The notes under the pieces were generated by a model. The model searched no databases and had not been told where the DNA came from. It saw only the letters and a list, made by a program, of their open reading frames with translations. Below, piece by piece: positions 17,665 to 25,805 of a stretch of DNA of 64,000 bases. How positions within the stretch are numbered: the stretch's first letter is position 1; each line of letters opens with the position of its first letter. The stretch is from Streptomyces sp. CBMA29 (GTDB lineage: Bacteria; Actinomycetota; Actinomycetes; Streptomycetales; Streptomycetaceae). Made by a program: the position numbers and the translations under genes. Location of the stretch: contig NZ_MECL01000136.1 in NCBI RefSeq assembly GCF_014596445.1, positions 1-64,000 on the forward strand, written 5' to 3'.

Positions 17665-17747
17665 GAGGACTCCTTCTTCTCGGCGGACGGCCGGGCCGGG
17701 AGCGCCCGGCGAATCCGGTGGGGGACCGGGCAGGAGAGTAGGGCTCA

Positions 17748-17761
17748 TTTGACCGGTAAAA
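17748..17761. promoter_or_regulatory. LacI-family operator candidate
   Basis: TTTGACCGGTAAAA matches its reverse complement at 12 of 14 positions with a central CG. It lies between the divergent ricin-lectin gene (84 bp from its GTG) and the LacI gene, where a local LacI protein would be expected to bind. Confidence 0.5.
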
Positions 17762-17939
17762 CAAGAGGGCGAGGCACACAACTCCGGCCATGCGTACGGC
17801 TGTCCGCCGCATACGGCCGCCCGACGGTGCGGCCCGCGGGCATACTTCCTGCTGGGCGCGGTGCGGTCCGGCGCAGGACCACGCCACGCCCTCCTGTGAA
17901 CGGTCCATGCCGAGTGACGGTCGATGCCCAGGGGGACGC

Positions 17940-18953
17940 ATGGTGACGATGCAGGACGTGGCCGAGCGCGCCGGAGTCACCAAACAGACCGTCTCCAACG
18001 TCGTCACCGGCCGGGTACGGGTGCGGCCGGTGACCGCGGCGCGCGTGCGCGCGGCGATCGAGGAGCTGGGCTACACCCCGAACCTGGTGGCCAGGTCGCT
18101 CGCCACCGGCACCACGATGACCGTCGGCCTGTTCGTCCCCACCGTGGCCAGCTCCTTCTACTCCGAGATCGTCGAGGAGGTCGAGGACGTCCTGGAGCGG
18201 CACGGCTACCACCTGCTGCTGTGCACCACCCGGCTCGACGGCGAACGCGCCCGGCGCCACCTCGCCGGTCTGTCCAGCCGCTCGGTCGACGCCCTGCTGA
18301 TAGCGGGCGACCGCGACCTCATCGACCACCTCCCGCTGCTGGCCGACGCGCGCTTCCCCGTCGTGCTCTGCGCCTGGGAGAACGAGGCCCCTGAGCTGTT
18401 CCCCGTCGTCACCATCGACTACGAGGGCGCCGGTCACCTCGCGGGACGGTACCTGCGCGGCCTCGGCCACGAGCGGGTCGCCGTCGTCGCCAGCCCCGCG
18501 CACACCGTCCGGGTCGCGGGCTTCCGCCGCGCCTTCGCCGCCGACGGCCTCGCCGTCCCCGACACCGCCGTCTTCCTCGCCCCGGAACCGACCCCCGAGG
18601 GCGGCTTCGCCGCCGCGACCGCCGCTCTCACCGCCGACCCCCGCGTGACCGGCGTCTTCGCCACCCACGACGTTCTCGCACTCGGGGCGCTGGAGGCCGC
18701 CAGAGCTCTCGGCCGCTCCGTCCCGGACGATCTCTCGGTCGTCGGCCACGACGACAACGCCGAAGTCCGGCTCTGCCGACCGGCCCTCACGACGGTCGCC
18801 ATCCCCAAACGTCAGATGGCCCGGCAGGCCGTCGAACTCCTCCTGCGCGCCATTCCCCGCACCGGCCCGCAGACCGCCACCCTTCACCTCCTGCGCCCCG
18901 ACCTCATCGTGCGCCACAGCACCGGACCCGCCCGGAGGCGTTCCGGCAACTGA
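17940..18953 (+). CDS. LacI family transcriptional regulator
   Basis: A 337-residue regulator. The N-terminal helix-turn-helix and hinge read MQDVAERAGVTKQTVSNVV and ELGYTPNLVARSLATG. The periplasmic-binding-like effector domain runs to the end, with VTGVFATHDVLALGALEAAR and LSVVGHDDN typical of the family. ATG 17940 is preferred because GGGGG lies just upstream and similarity begins there. The likely target is the divergent ricin-lectin gene and itself, through the palindrome at 17748-17761. The effector is unknown, presumably a mono- or oligosaccharide. Confidence 0.93.
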   Translation: MVTMQDVAERAGVTKQTVSNVVTGRVRVRPVTAARVRAAIEELGYTPNLVARSLATGTTMTVGLFVPTVASSFYSEIVEEVEDVLERHGYHLLLCTTRLDGERARRHLAGLSSRSVDALLIAGDRDLIDHLPLLADARFPVVLCAWENEAPELFPVVTIDYEGAGHLAGRYLRGLGHERVAVVASPAHTVRVAGFRRAFAADGLAVPDTAVFLAPEPTPEGGFAAATAALTADPRVTGVFATHDVLALGALEAARALGRSVPDDLSVVGHDDNAEVRLCRPALTTVAIPKRQMARQAVELLLRAIPRTGPQTATLHLLRPDLIVRHSTGPARRRSGN

Positions 18954-18979
18954 CGCCCGGTCACGACGGCGCCGGGGGA

Positions 18980-19023
18980 GGCGGGTACGGCGGCGGCACC
19001 GCGACCCGCTTTTCGTACCCGCC
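18980..19023. terminator. bidirectional terminator between lacI-like gene and PepSY gene
   Basis: GGCGGGTACG (18980-18989) pairs perfectly with CGTACCCGCC (19014-19023), followed or preceded by a short T-run (CTTTT) in the loop. It lies between two convergent genes. Confidence 0.6.
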
Positions 19024-19034
19024 GCGCCCACGGC

Positions 19035-19685
19035 TCAGGAGTCGTCGCCGCCCCGGCCCCGGTGCTGACCGCCGTCGTCCGCGCCGTGACCGCTCCCGTG
19101 CCCGTTTCCGTGCCCGTTTCCGTGCCCGTTTCCGTGACCGTCGCCCGACCGGTCGCCGCCGTGGTCGTCGGCTCCGGGGGAGCGGGTCGGGCTCGGGGTG
19201 CCATTGCCGTGGTCGCGGCCGTGGTCGTCACCTCCGGGGGAGCGGGTCGGGCGGGGAGTCGCCGCGCCCCGGCCGCCGCCGCGGCCGTGGCCGTCCAGAC
19301 TGACGGCGCCGGAGGTCGCGTTCACCGTCAACTCGCGCAGGACGCCGTCCTTTCCGAGCACCCTGACCTCCCAGAAGTCCGTGCCGGAACGCTCGACGGA
19401 GACGACCGTCCCCGGATACGGCTTGAGCGCGGCGGTCACGGCCCCGGCCGCCGTGAGGCCGGTGCTGCCGGGGGTCGGAGTGCCTGTGCGCGGGACGCCC
19501 GTCGGGGCCCCCGCCGACGGCGTACGGCGGTTGCCGCCGTGGTCGTCGCCCGCGTCGTGCGGGGACGTGGCGCTCGGTACGGCCGCCGCACGGCCACCGT
19601 GGTCGTCCGCGGCGAGGGCGGTGTAGCCGCCACCGGCGAGCAGGGCCGCCGCGGCGACGGCGGCGACGGTGATGTTGCGCTTCAT
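19035..19685 (-). CDS. secreted PepSY-domain protein with Asp/His/Gly-rich tail
   Basis: A 216-residue exported protein. ATG 19685 follows GGGGAGGCTCCTC. A signal peptide is visible (ITVAAVAAAALLAGGGYTALA). A PepSY domain at about residues 77-130 contains AVTAALKPYPGTVVSVERSG and FWEVRVLGKDGVLRELTVNA. The last third is low-complexity: two PTRSPGxDDHG units and a (GNGH)n run. Asp and His richness suggests metal binding, but that is inference. It is divergent from an OmpR/histidine-kinase operon, the arrangement usual for PepSY proteins regulated by, or feeding back on, a two-component system. Confidence 0.85.
   Translation of the reverse strand: MKRNITVAAVAAAALLAGGGYTALAADDHGGRAAAVPSATSPHDAGDDHGGNRRTPSAGAPTGVPRTGTPTPGSTGLTAAGAVTAALKPYPGTVVSVERSGTDFWEVRVLGKDGVLRELTVNATSGAVSLDGHGRGGGRGAATPRPTRSPGGDDHGRDHGNGTPSPTRSPGADDHGGDRSGDGHGNGHGNGHGNGHGSGHGADDGGQHRGRGGDDS
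19097..19132. repeat. three perfect 12-bp tandem repeats within the PepSY gene
   Basis: CGTGCCCGTTTC is repeated three times head to tail and encodes the (GNGH)n tract on the minus strand. The unit length keeps the frame, so copy number could vary without breaking the gene. Confidence 0.9.
19161..19251. repeat. 60-bp-period direct repeat in the PepSY tail
   Basis: Blocks at 19161-19191 and 19221-19251 are identical except for two bases, exactly 60 bp apart. They encode the two PTRSPG(A/G)DDHG motifs. This is an in-frame duplication of the tail. Confidence 0.85.
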
Positions 19686-19760
19686 GAGGAGCCTCCCCGG
19701 CCGGGCTGTACCCGGCCTGTGTCGTTGCTGTGTCCGTGCCAACACGATGGCCGGAGCAAG

Positions 19761-19797
19761 CTGAAGGCAGCCTGAAGCGACCTGAAGATCGCTTCAG
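19761..19797. promoter_or_regulatory. CTGAAG direct repeats, OmpR-type operator
   Basis: CTGAAG occurs at 19761, 19772 and 19782 (10-11 bp spacing, one helical turn), followed by its inverse CTTCAG at 19792. Direct repeats at this spacing are the classic binding pattern of OmpR-family regulators. The site lies in the 135-bp gap between the PepSY gene and the response regulator, so it probably controls both. Confidence 0.7.
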
Positions 19798-19820
19798 GTT
19801 CGATTGGGGAGGATGGGCCC

Positions 19821-20483
19821 ATGCGCTTGCTGATCGTGGAGGACGAGAAGAGACTCGCCGTCTCCCTGGCCAGGGGACTGACGGCCGAGGGCTTCGCCGT
19901 GGACGTCGTCCACGACGGACTCTCGGGACTGCACCTGGCCGGAGACCGCGCCTACGACCTCGTCGTCCTCGACATCATGCTGCCCGGCATGAACGGCTAC
20001 CGCGTGTGCGCCGCACTGCGCGCCGCGGGCAACGACGTACCGATCCTGATGCTCACGGCCAAGGACGGCGAGTACGACGAGGCCGAGGGCCTGGACACCG
20101 GCGCGGACGACTATCTGACCAAGCCGTTCTCCTACGTCGTGCTCGTCGCGCGGGTGAAGGCACTGCTGCGCCGCCGGGCCTCGCCCGGCGCCTCGCCGGT
20201 CCTGCGGGTCGGCGGCCTCGCCGTCGACATCTCCGCACGGCGGGTGTTCCGCGGCGAGGACGAAGTGGCGCTCACCGCGAAGGAGTTCGCGGTCCTCGAA
20301 CAACTCGCCGTCCGGGCGGGCCAGGTGGTCGGCAAGCCGGAGATCCTGGAGCACGTCTGGGACTTCGCCTACGACGGCGACCCCAACATCATCGAGGTCT
20401 ACATCAGCGCGCTGCGCCGCAAGCTGGGCGCGGCCACCATCCAGACGGTACGCGGCGCCGGTTACCGCCTGGCCACGTCATGA
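19821..20483 (+). CDS. OmpR family response regulator
   Basis: A 220-residue two-domain response regulator. The receiver has the acidic pocket VEDE, phospho-acceptor Asp51 (VVLDIMLPG), the conserved Thr/Ala in MLTAKD and Lys101 in TKPF. The C-terminal winged helix contains LTAKEFAVLEQLAVRAGQVV and VEVYISALRRKL-like sequence ending in RGAGYRL. It overlaps the kinase by four bases (ATGA). Probable targets are the divergent PepSY gene and its own operon through the CTGAAG repeats. Confidence 0.95.
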   Translation: MRLLIVEDEKRLAVSLARGLTAEGFAVDVVHDGLSGLHLAGDRAYDLVVLDIMLPGMNGYRVCAALRAAGNDVPILMLTAKDGEYDEAEGLDTGADDYLTKPFSYVVLVARVKALLRRRASPGASPVLRVGGLAVDISARRVFRGEDEVALTAKEFAVLEQLAVRAGQVVGKPEILEHVWDFAYDGDPNIIEVYISALRRKLGAATIQTVRGAGYRLATS

Positions 20484-22069
20484 GGCGCCGCCCGCTCGGG
20501 TCCGTGCAGGCCAAGACGGTGCTGGGCGCGACCGCGGTGGTGACCGTGGCGATGGTGGCCGCCGGGATCGCGGTCCTCCTCTCGCTCGGCGCCAACCTCA
20601 CCGAGCAGGCCCAGAGCCAGGCCAACGACACCGCACGCCGCGTCGCCGTGACCGTCGCGACCCGCAAGGCGGACACCGCGCTCTACTCCGGGCTCGCCCT
20701 CCCCGACGACGCGCCCGTCCAAGTGACCACCACGGACGGACGGTTGCTCGCGGCGAGCAGGACCCTGGACAAGGTCAGCGGCACGGGAGTCGCGGACGTG
20801 CGCCCGAAGCCCGTGCCGAGCCCCACCTTGAGCCCCGCACCGACGCCCACCCCCAGCCTGACACCAACGCCAACAGCGACCGAGGACCACGGAGGCGGCG
20901 GTGGGCGCGGCAGGGGCCGGGGCGGCCGGGACGACAGCGCGGAGGATGCGAGCCCCAGCAGCAGGGGGAGCGACGACCACGCCACGCCCACCGGCACCGC
21001 CGACCCCGTGGTCGGCGAGATCAGCGGCACCGTCCAAGAGGGCGCGGGGCACGCCACGTTGGACGGCCGCGCCGCCGCCTACCGCTTCGCGACGGTCAAG
21101 GCCACCGACCTCGCGGGGCAGACGGTCCTGGTCCACGCGGGCGCCTCGCTCGCGGCGCGCGAGAGCGCCGTGCGGACCACCACCGTGGTCATGCTGGCGG
21201 GACTGCCCGTCCTGCTGGCGGTCGTCGGCGGCGTGACCTGGCTGGTCACCCGCCGCGCACTGGCCCCGGTCGCGGGCATCCGCCGCGAGATGGCCGCCAT
21301 CACCGCCTCGGAAGACCTCTCCCGGCGGGTGCCGGAGCCCGCGGCGCACGACGAGGTGGCCCGGCTGGCCCGTACCACCAACGAAACGCTCACCGCCCTC
21401 GAAGCGTCCGTCGAACGGCAGCGCCGCTTCGTGGCCGACGCCTCGCACGAACTGCGCAGCCCGATCGCCTCCCTGCGCACACAGCTCGAAGTCGGCTCCG
21501 CTCACCCGCGGTTGCTCGACGTCCCCGGCGCGGTCAAGGACACCGTGCGACTCCAGCACCTCGCGGCCGACCTGCTGCTGCTCGCCCGCCTCGACGCGGG
21601 GGAGACCCCGACGCAACGGGCGGTCGATCTGGCCGCGTTGGTGCGCGAGGAGGCCGAGGGGCGGGCCGCCGACCGTACGCCGGTCACCGTCGACATCGCT
21701 CAGGACGCCGCCTTGAGGGCCGAAGTCAACGGGTCACGGGGCCAGTTGGCCCGGCTCGTCCGCAATCTGCTCGACAACGCCCAACGGCACGCGCGCACCG
21801 AGGTCACCGTGTCCGTACGCCGCGGGGACGGGTGGATCGTGCTTGCGGTCGCCGACGATGGCGAAGGCGTATCGGAAGCCGAGCGCGAGCGGATATTCGA
21901 GCGGTTCGTACGGCTCGACGAGGCCCGCAGCCGGGACGACGGCGGGGCCGGGCTCGGCCTGGCCATCGCCCGCGACGTGGCGCACCGGCACGGCGGCTCG
22001 CTCACCGTCGGCGCCGCGCAGAGCGGCGGTGCCCGCTTCGAACTCCGGCTGCCGGCCGCCGATGTGTGA
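20480..22069 (+). CDS. sensor histidine kinase with Pro/Thr and Asp/His-rich sensor region
   Basis: A 529-residue membrane kinase starting at the ATG that overlaps the regulator's TGA. TM1 is at about residues 15-38. The extracytoplasmic region holds a Pro/Thr-rich linker (SPTLSPAPTPTPSLTP) and a glycine/arginine/aspartate/histidine-rich stretch (EDHGGGGGRGRGRGG). TM2 is at about 235-255, then HAMP, then HisKA with His near 323 in FVADASHELRSP, and HATPase_c (NLLDNAQRH, DDGEGVSE, GGAGLGLAI). It should phosphorylate the upstream regulator. The sensor loop's DDH/DHGG composition mirrors the PepSY protein's tail, hinting at a shared ligand, perhaps a metal ion. Confidence 0.93.
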   Translation: MRRRPLGSVQAKTVLGATAVVTVAMVAAGIAVLLSLGANLTEQAQSQANDTARRVAVTVATRKADTALYSGLALPDDAPVQVTTTDGRLLAASRTLDKVSGTGVADVRPKPVPSPTLSPAPTPTPSLTPTPTATEDHGGGGGRGRGRGGRDDSAEDASPSSRGSDDHATPTGTADPVVGEISGTVQEGAGHATLDGRAAAYRFATVKATDLAGQTVLVHAGASLAARESAVRTTTVVMLAGLPVLLAVVGGVTWLVTRRALAPVAGIRREMAAITASEDLSRRVPEPAAHDEVARLARTTNETLTALEASVERQRRFVADASHELRSPIASLRTQLEVGSAHPRLLDVPGAVKDTVRLQHLAADLLLLARLDAGETPTQRAVDLAALVREEAEGRAADRTPVTVDIAQDAALRAEVNGSRGQLARLVRNLLDNAQRHARTEVTVSVRRGDGWIVLAVADDGEGVSEAERERIFERFVRLDEARSRDDGGAGLGLAIARDVAHRHGGSLTVGAAQSGGARFELRLPAADV

Positions 22070-22106
22070 CCCCGTCAGTTCCCCTCAGCTCACCGTCAGC
22101 TCACCG

Positions 22107-23087
22107 TCAGTTCCACGGCATGCGCGAGCGATGATCCCAGTACGCGACCGGGGACTGCGCCAACTCTGTGGCGAGCAAGCCGAGTTGCGAGCCGTTGAGA
22201 CGGACGTCGGCCGCGCGCAGATTCGAGGCCAGTTGGTCCTCGGTCGCCGCTCCCGACAGCACCACGTCGACCCACGGCTGACGCAGCGCGGCGGCCAGCG
22301 CCAGAGCGTCGTAGGAAGCCCCGGTCGCCTCGGCGACCGGAGCCAGCACCGCGTCCAGCCGCGGGCCGCGTTCGGCGAGACGCCCGTTGGCGAGACCTTC
22401 CTTGATGATGACGGTACGACCCGCCTCGTGCGCCTCCGCCAGCGCGGGGCCCGCCGACGGCTCCAGGACGTTCCAGGTGGACTGGACGCTGCCGAACACC
22501 GGACGGCCGTCCACGCTGACATCGAGGGCCGCGCGGATCGCGTCACCCTGCCGGGGCCCGCTGGTCGAGATGCCCACGGCCACCCCCTGACCGGCGAGCG
22601 CGACCAGCCGCCGGTGCAGGACGGGATCGGTGAGAGCCGGGCTGTCCGGTGTCACCGAATGCACCTGGTAGAGGTCGAGCCGGTCGCCGAACAGCGCGCG
22701 CGTCTCGGCCAGTTGACGGTCGTAGACGCCGACCCCGTGGTCCTTGATCTCATGGGTCTCCGCGTCGACCCGCCAGTCCGCCGTATAGGTGTAACCCCAC
22801 TTGCTGCCGACCATGACCCCCGGCCGGTCACCGCCCGCGTCCAGCCACTCGGCCAGGAACTCCTCGGCCCGGCCGTACGAGCGCGCCGCGTCGAAGTAGC
22901 GGACGCCATGCGCGTAGGCGAAGTCCAGCACCTCGTGCGTACGCCGTCGCATCGCCGCCACGTCCCGGCCCGGCGGCAGATCCCGCTCCCGGCCGAGATT
23001 GATGTATCCGGGCCGCCCGAGAGCGGCCAGGCCGAGGCCGATCCGGTGGGGTACGTCGGCGAGCGACGGCGGCGGCTGCGTGACCAT
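22107..23087 (-). CDS. aldo/keto reductase
   Basis: A 326-residue NAD(P)-dependent oxidoreductase with a complete AKR tetrad: Asp66 and Tyr71 (YFDAARSYG), Lys96 (VGSKWGY) and His143 (DLYQVHS). The C-terminal cofactor part is SYDALALAAALRQPWVDVVLSGA. AGGAG lies eight bases before ATG 23087. It is close to the kinase stop but transcribed toward it. The physiological substrate is unknown. The following gap (23088-23324) holds no convincing gene. Confidence 0.92.
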   Translation of the reverse strand: MVTQPPPSLADVPHRIGLGLAALGRPGYINLGRERDLPPGRDVAAMRRRTHEVLDFAYAHGVRYFDAARSYGRAEEFLAEWLDAGGDRPGVMVGSKWGYTYTADWRVDAETHEIKDHGVGVYDRQLAETRALFGDRLDLYQVHSVTPDSPALTDPVLHRRLVALAGQGVAVGISTSGPRQGDAIRAALDVSVDGRPVFGSVQSTWNVLEPSAGPALAEAHEAGRTVIIKEGLANGRLAERGPRLDAVLAPVAEATGASYDALALAAALRQPWVDVVLSGAATEDQLASNLRAADVRLNGSQLGLLATELAQSPVAYWDHRSRMPWN

Positions 23088-23324
23088 GCGACGGCTCCTG
23101 ACCGTGGGACGACTGCGACTGCACGATGACTACGACTGCTACGACGAGGACGGCTGCGGCTGTGCGACGCGGGCGTACTCCCGCGACGTCCCGCCCACCC
23201 GCATGATCACCGTACGTCGCCCGCCGCCGCGCCCGTCACCCGCCGCACCGGCCCGGCCCGCACGCGCCTGGAGCGTCCCGTACCGTCCTGGACCGGCCTG
23301 GCCCGTGCCGCCCGCCGCACCGGC

Positions 23325-24011
23325 CTACGGCTTCGCCCCGTCCGACCAGCGGTAACACAGCTCCGGGCGGCCGACCTGCCCGTACTGGGGGCTGCGGACC
23401 GCGAGCCCGGTGTCGACCAGGTGTTCCAGATAGCGGCGGGCCGTGATGCGCGAGACCCCTGCCGCCTGGGCCGCCGCAGCCGCCGACAAGCCGCTGTCCG
23501 CCGCCGCCCGCAGCGCCGAGGTCACCGCTTCGAGGGTCGGACCGCTCAGCCCCTTCGGCAGCACGGTGGCCTGCGGACTGCGCAGCGCGCCCAGCACCCG
23601 GTCCACCTCGTCCTGCCCGGACGCCTCACCGCCGGCCGCGTCACTGCGGTAGCGCGCCCAGCGCTCCAGCCGGTCCCGCAGCGAGGGGAAGGTGAACGGC
23701 TTGAGCAGATACTGCACGACCCCGAGTGAGACCGCCTGCCGTACGACCGTGAGATCCCGCGCCGAGGTCACCGCCACCACATCGGCGCTCTGCCCCGCGC
23801 TGCGCATCCGTCGTACCAGGTCGAGACCGTGGCCGTCGGGCAGATTGAGGTCGAGCAGCACCAGGTCCACCGGCTCCCGGCCCAGCAGGCGCAGCGCGGC
23901 GCCGCCGGTGTGGACGACGGCCGCCACCGAGAAGCCGGGCAGCCGCTCGACGTACATCCGGTGCGCGTCGGCCGCCACGGGATCGTCCTCGACGACCAGG
24001 ACCCTGATCAC
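23325..24011 (-). CDS. CitB/DctR-type response regulator
   Basis: A 228-residue regulator of the CitB/DcuR family. The receiver has VEDD, phospho-acceptor Asp54 (LLDLNLPDG), Thr in AVTSAR and Lys in LLKPF. The C-terminal HTH is GLSAAAAAQAAGVSRITARRYLEHL with the family's RPELCYRW ending. The GTG start at 24011 overlaps the kinase stop (GTGA), so the pair is translationally coupled. Likely target: the dctA-type gene transcribed away on the other side of the kinase. Confidence 0.92.
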   Translation of the reverse strand: MIRVLVVEDDPVAADAHRMYVERLPGFSVAAVVHTGGAALRLLGREPVDLVLLDLNLPDGHGLDLVRRMRSAGQSADVVAVTSARDLTVVRQAVSLGVVQYLLKPFTFPSLRDRLERWARYRSDAAGGEASGQDEVDRVLGALRSPQATVLPKGLSGPTLEAVTSALRAAADSGLSAAAAAQAAGVSRITARRYLEHLVDTGLAVRSPQYGQVGRPELCYRWSDGAKP

Positions 24012-25669
24012 GCGCGTGCCTCCTGCCCCAGCGGCAGCCGTACGGTGAACGCCGCGCCGCCGCCCTCGGCGCGGTCGAGGCCGACCGTGCCGCCCGCGCG
24101 GCGCGCGGCCTGCTCGACCAGGGCGAGGCCGAGACCGTGGCCCTCGCTCTTGGTGGTCCACCCGCGCCGGAACACCTCGCGGATGGTGGCGGGGTCGACA
24201 CCGCGCCCGGAGTCCGTGACCTTCAGCAGCAGCTCGTCCTCCTCGACCTTGGCCCGTACGGTGACCGACGGCCGGCCGCCGCCGCGGGCAGCGCCCTCGA
24301 TGGCCGCGTCGATCGCGTTGTCTATCAGGTTTCCCAGCACGGTGACCAGGTCGCGGGCGGTGAGCGCGGGCGGCAGGACGCCGTCGTCGATCCGGCTGTC
24401 CTCGGTGACGGTCAGCTCAACCCCGCGCTCGTGGCTCTCGGCGGCCTTGCCGAGCAGCAGCGCCGCGAGCACCGGTTCGCCGACCGCCGCCACCACCCGG
24501 TCGGTGAGCGCCTGCGCGAGTTCCAGCTCGGAGGTAGCGAAGTCCACCGCCTCCTGCGCACGGCCCAGTTCGATCAGCGACACGACGGTGTGCAGCCGGT
24601 TGGACGACTCGTGGGCCTGGGAGCGCAGCGCCTCGGCGAAGCCGCGCACCGAGTCCAGCTCCCCGGTCAGCGCCTGGAGATCGGTGTGGTCGCGCAGGGT
24701 GACCACGGTGCCGCGCCGCTCGCCGCCCCGTACCGGCGAGGTGTTCACGACCACGACCCGCTCGGACGTCAGGTGCACCTCGTCGACCCGCGGCTCGGCG
24801 GCCAGCAACGCGCCGGTCAGCGATACGGGCAGGCCGAGGGTGTCCACGTACCGGCCGACGACGTCCTGCTCGCCGAGGCTCAGCAGCTCGCGCGCCGCGT
24901 CGTTGCACAGCGCGACCCTGCGGTCGGCGTCGAGCAGGATCAGGCCCTCGCGCAGCGCGTGCAGTGTCGCCTGGTGATAGTCGTACATCCGGCTCAGCTC
25001 GGTCGCGGCCATCCCGTGGGTGTGCGTGCGCAGCCGCCGGTTGGCCACATACGTGCCGAGGCCGCCGACGACGAGTGCGGCCAGCGCCACCGCGACCAGG
25101 GCGGTGAGCTGTTTGCGGACCTGCTGGCTGATGGTGTCGACCTTGATGCCGACGCTCACCAGCGCGACGATCCGGTCGCCGGAGCGGACCGGCGTCACGA
25201 CGCGTACCGAGGCGCCGAGCGAACCGGTGTACGTCTCGGTGAACGTCTGCCCGCGCAGGGCCGGGGCGATGTGGCCGAGGAAGTGCTTCCCGATCAGCGA
25301 CTTGTCGGGGTGGGTCCAGCGGATGCCGTGGGTGTCCATGATCGTCACGAAGTCCACGCCCGCGTCCGCGGTGACGCGGTCGGCGTACGGCTGGAGGGCC
25401 GCGGTGGGATCGGCGGAGCGGGCCGCGCGCACCACGGTGTCGGAGTCCGCGACGGCGGTGGCCGCGGCGGAGACCCGGTCACGGGCCGCGTCCTCGGCCC
25501 GGCTGCCCGCGTTGACGTACGCCAGCACGGCGCAGCCGCCGACCACCAGGGCCACGATCACCACCTGCACGGCGAAGAGCTGACCGGCCAGGCTGCGCGG
25601 CCGGGTCCGAGAGCGGCGGAAGCGGCTCAGTCCGGCCGCCGTGCTCGACGTGGGGGGTATGGCGGGCAT
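24008..25669 (-). CDS. DcuS/CitA-type sensor histidine kinase
   Basis: A 553-residue kinase from ATG 25669. TM1 is at about residues 33-53. An extracytoplasmic sCache/PAS domain contains FVTIMDTHGIRWTHPD and the conserved F-TETYTGSLGASVRVVTPV stretch known from citrate/C4-dicarboxylate sensors. Then come TM2, a cytoplasmic PAS (ALREGLILLDADRRVALCN) and the HPK5-type phospho-acceptor AHESSNRLHTVVSLIELG. The ATP-binding part shows NLIDNAIDA, DSGRGVDP and GHGLGLALV. It should sense C4-dicarboxylates or citrate. It is divergent from the DctA gene. Confidence 0.92.
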   Translation of the reverse strand: MPAIPPTSSTAAGLSRFRRSRTRPRSLAGQLFAVQVVIVALVVGGCAVLAYVNAGSRAEDAARDRVSAAATAVADSDTVVRAARSADPTAALQPYADRVTADAGVDFVTIMDTHGIRWTHPDKSLIGKHFLGHIAPALRGQTFTETYTGSLGASVRVVTPVRSGDRIVALVSVGIKVDTISQQVRKQLTALVAVALAALVVGGLGTYVANRRLRTHTHGMAATELSRMYDYHQATLHALREGLILLDADRRVALCNDAARELLSLGEQDVVGRYVDTLGLPVSLTGALLAAEPRVDEVHLTSERVVVVNTSPVRGGERRGTVVTLRDHTDLQALTGELDSVRGFAEALRSQAHESSNRLHTVVSLIELGRAQEAVDFATSELELAQALTDRVVAAVGEPVLAALLLGKAAESHERGVELTVTEDSRIDDGVLPPALTARDLVTVLGNLIDNAIDAAIEGAARGGGRPSVTVRAKVEEDELLLKVTDSGRGVDPATIREVFRRGWTTKSEGHGLGLALVEQAARRAGGTVGLDRAEGGGAAFTVRLPLGQEARA

Positions 25670-25805
25670 GCACAACAGTGTGCACGCAGTCTCGCGAACT
25701 CAATGAACGCAAACGTGACCTGGCTCACGCCCCGAGCGCATAGTCACCGGGACCTGTCCGATCGCGGGCGCTCGGGACGGCGCCCGCGGACCGAGGGAGA
25801 CGAAG

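Noticed and set aside
23086-23355. Small plus-strand frame MRRLLTVGRLRLHDDYDCYDE starting over the AKR start codon
   Set aside because: The Asp/Tyr/Cys patch is striking, but the rest is Pro/Arg/Ala-rich, there is no ribosome-binding site, and it runs into the response-regulator gene.
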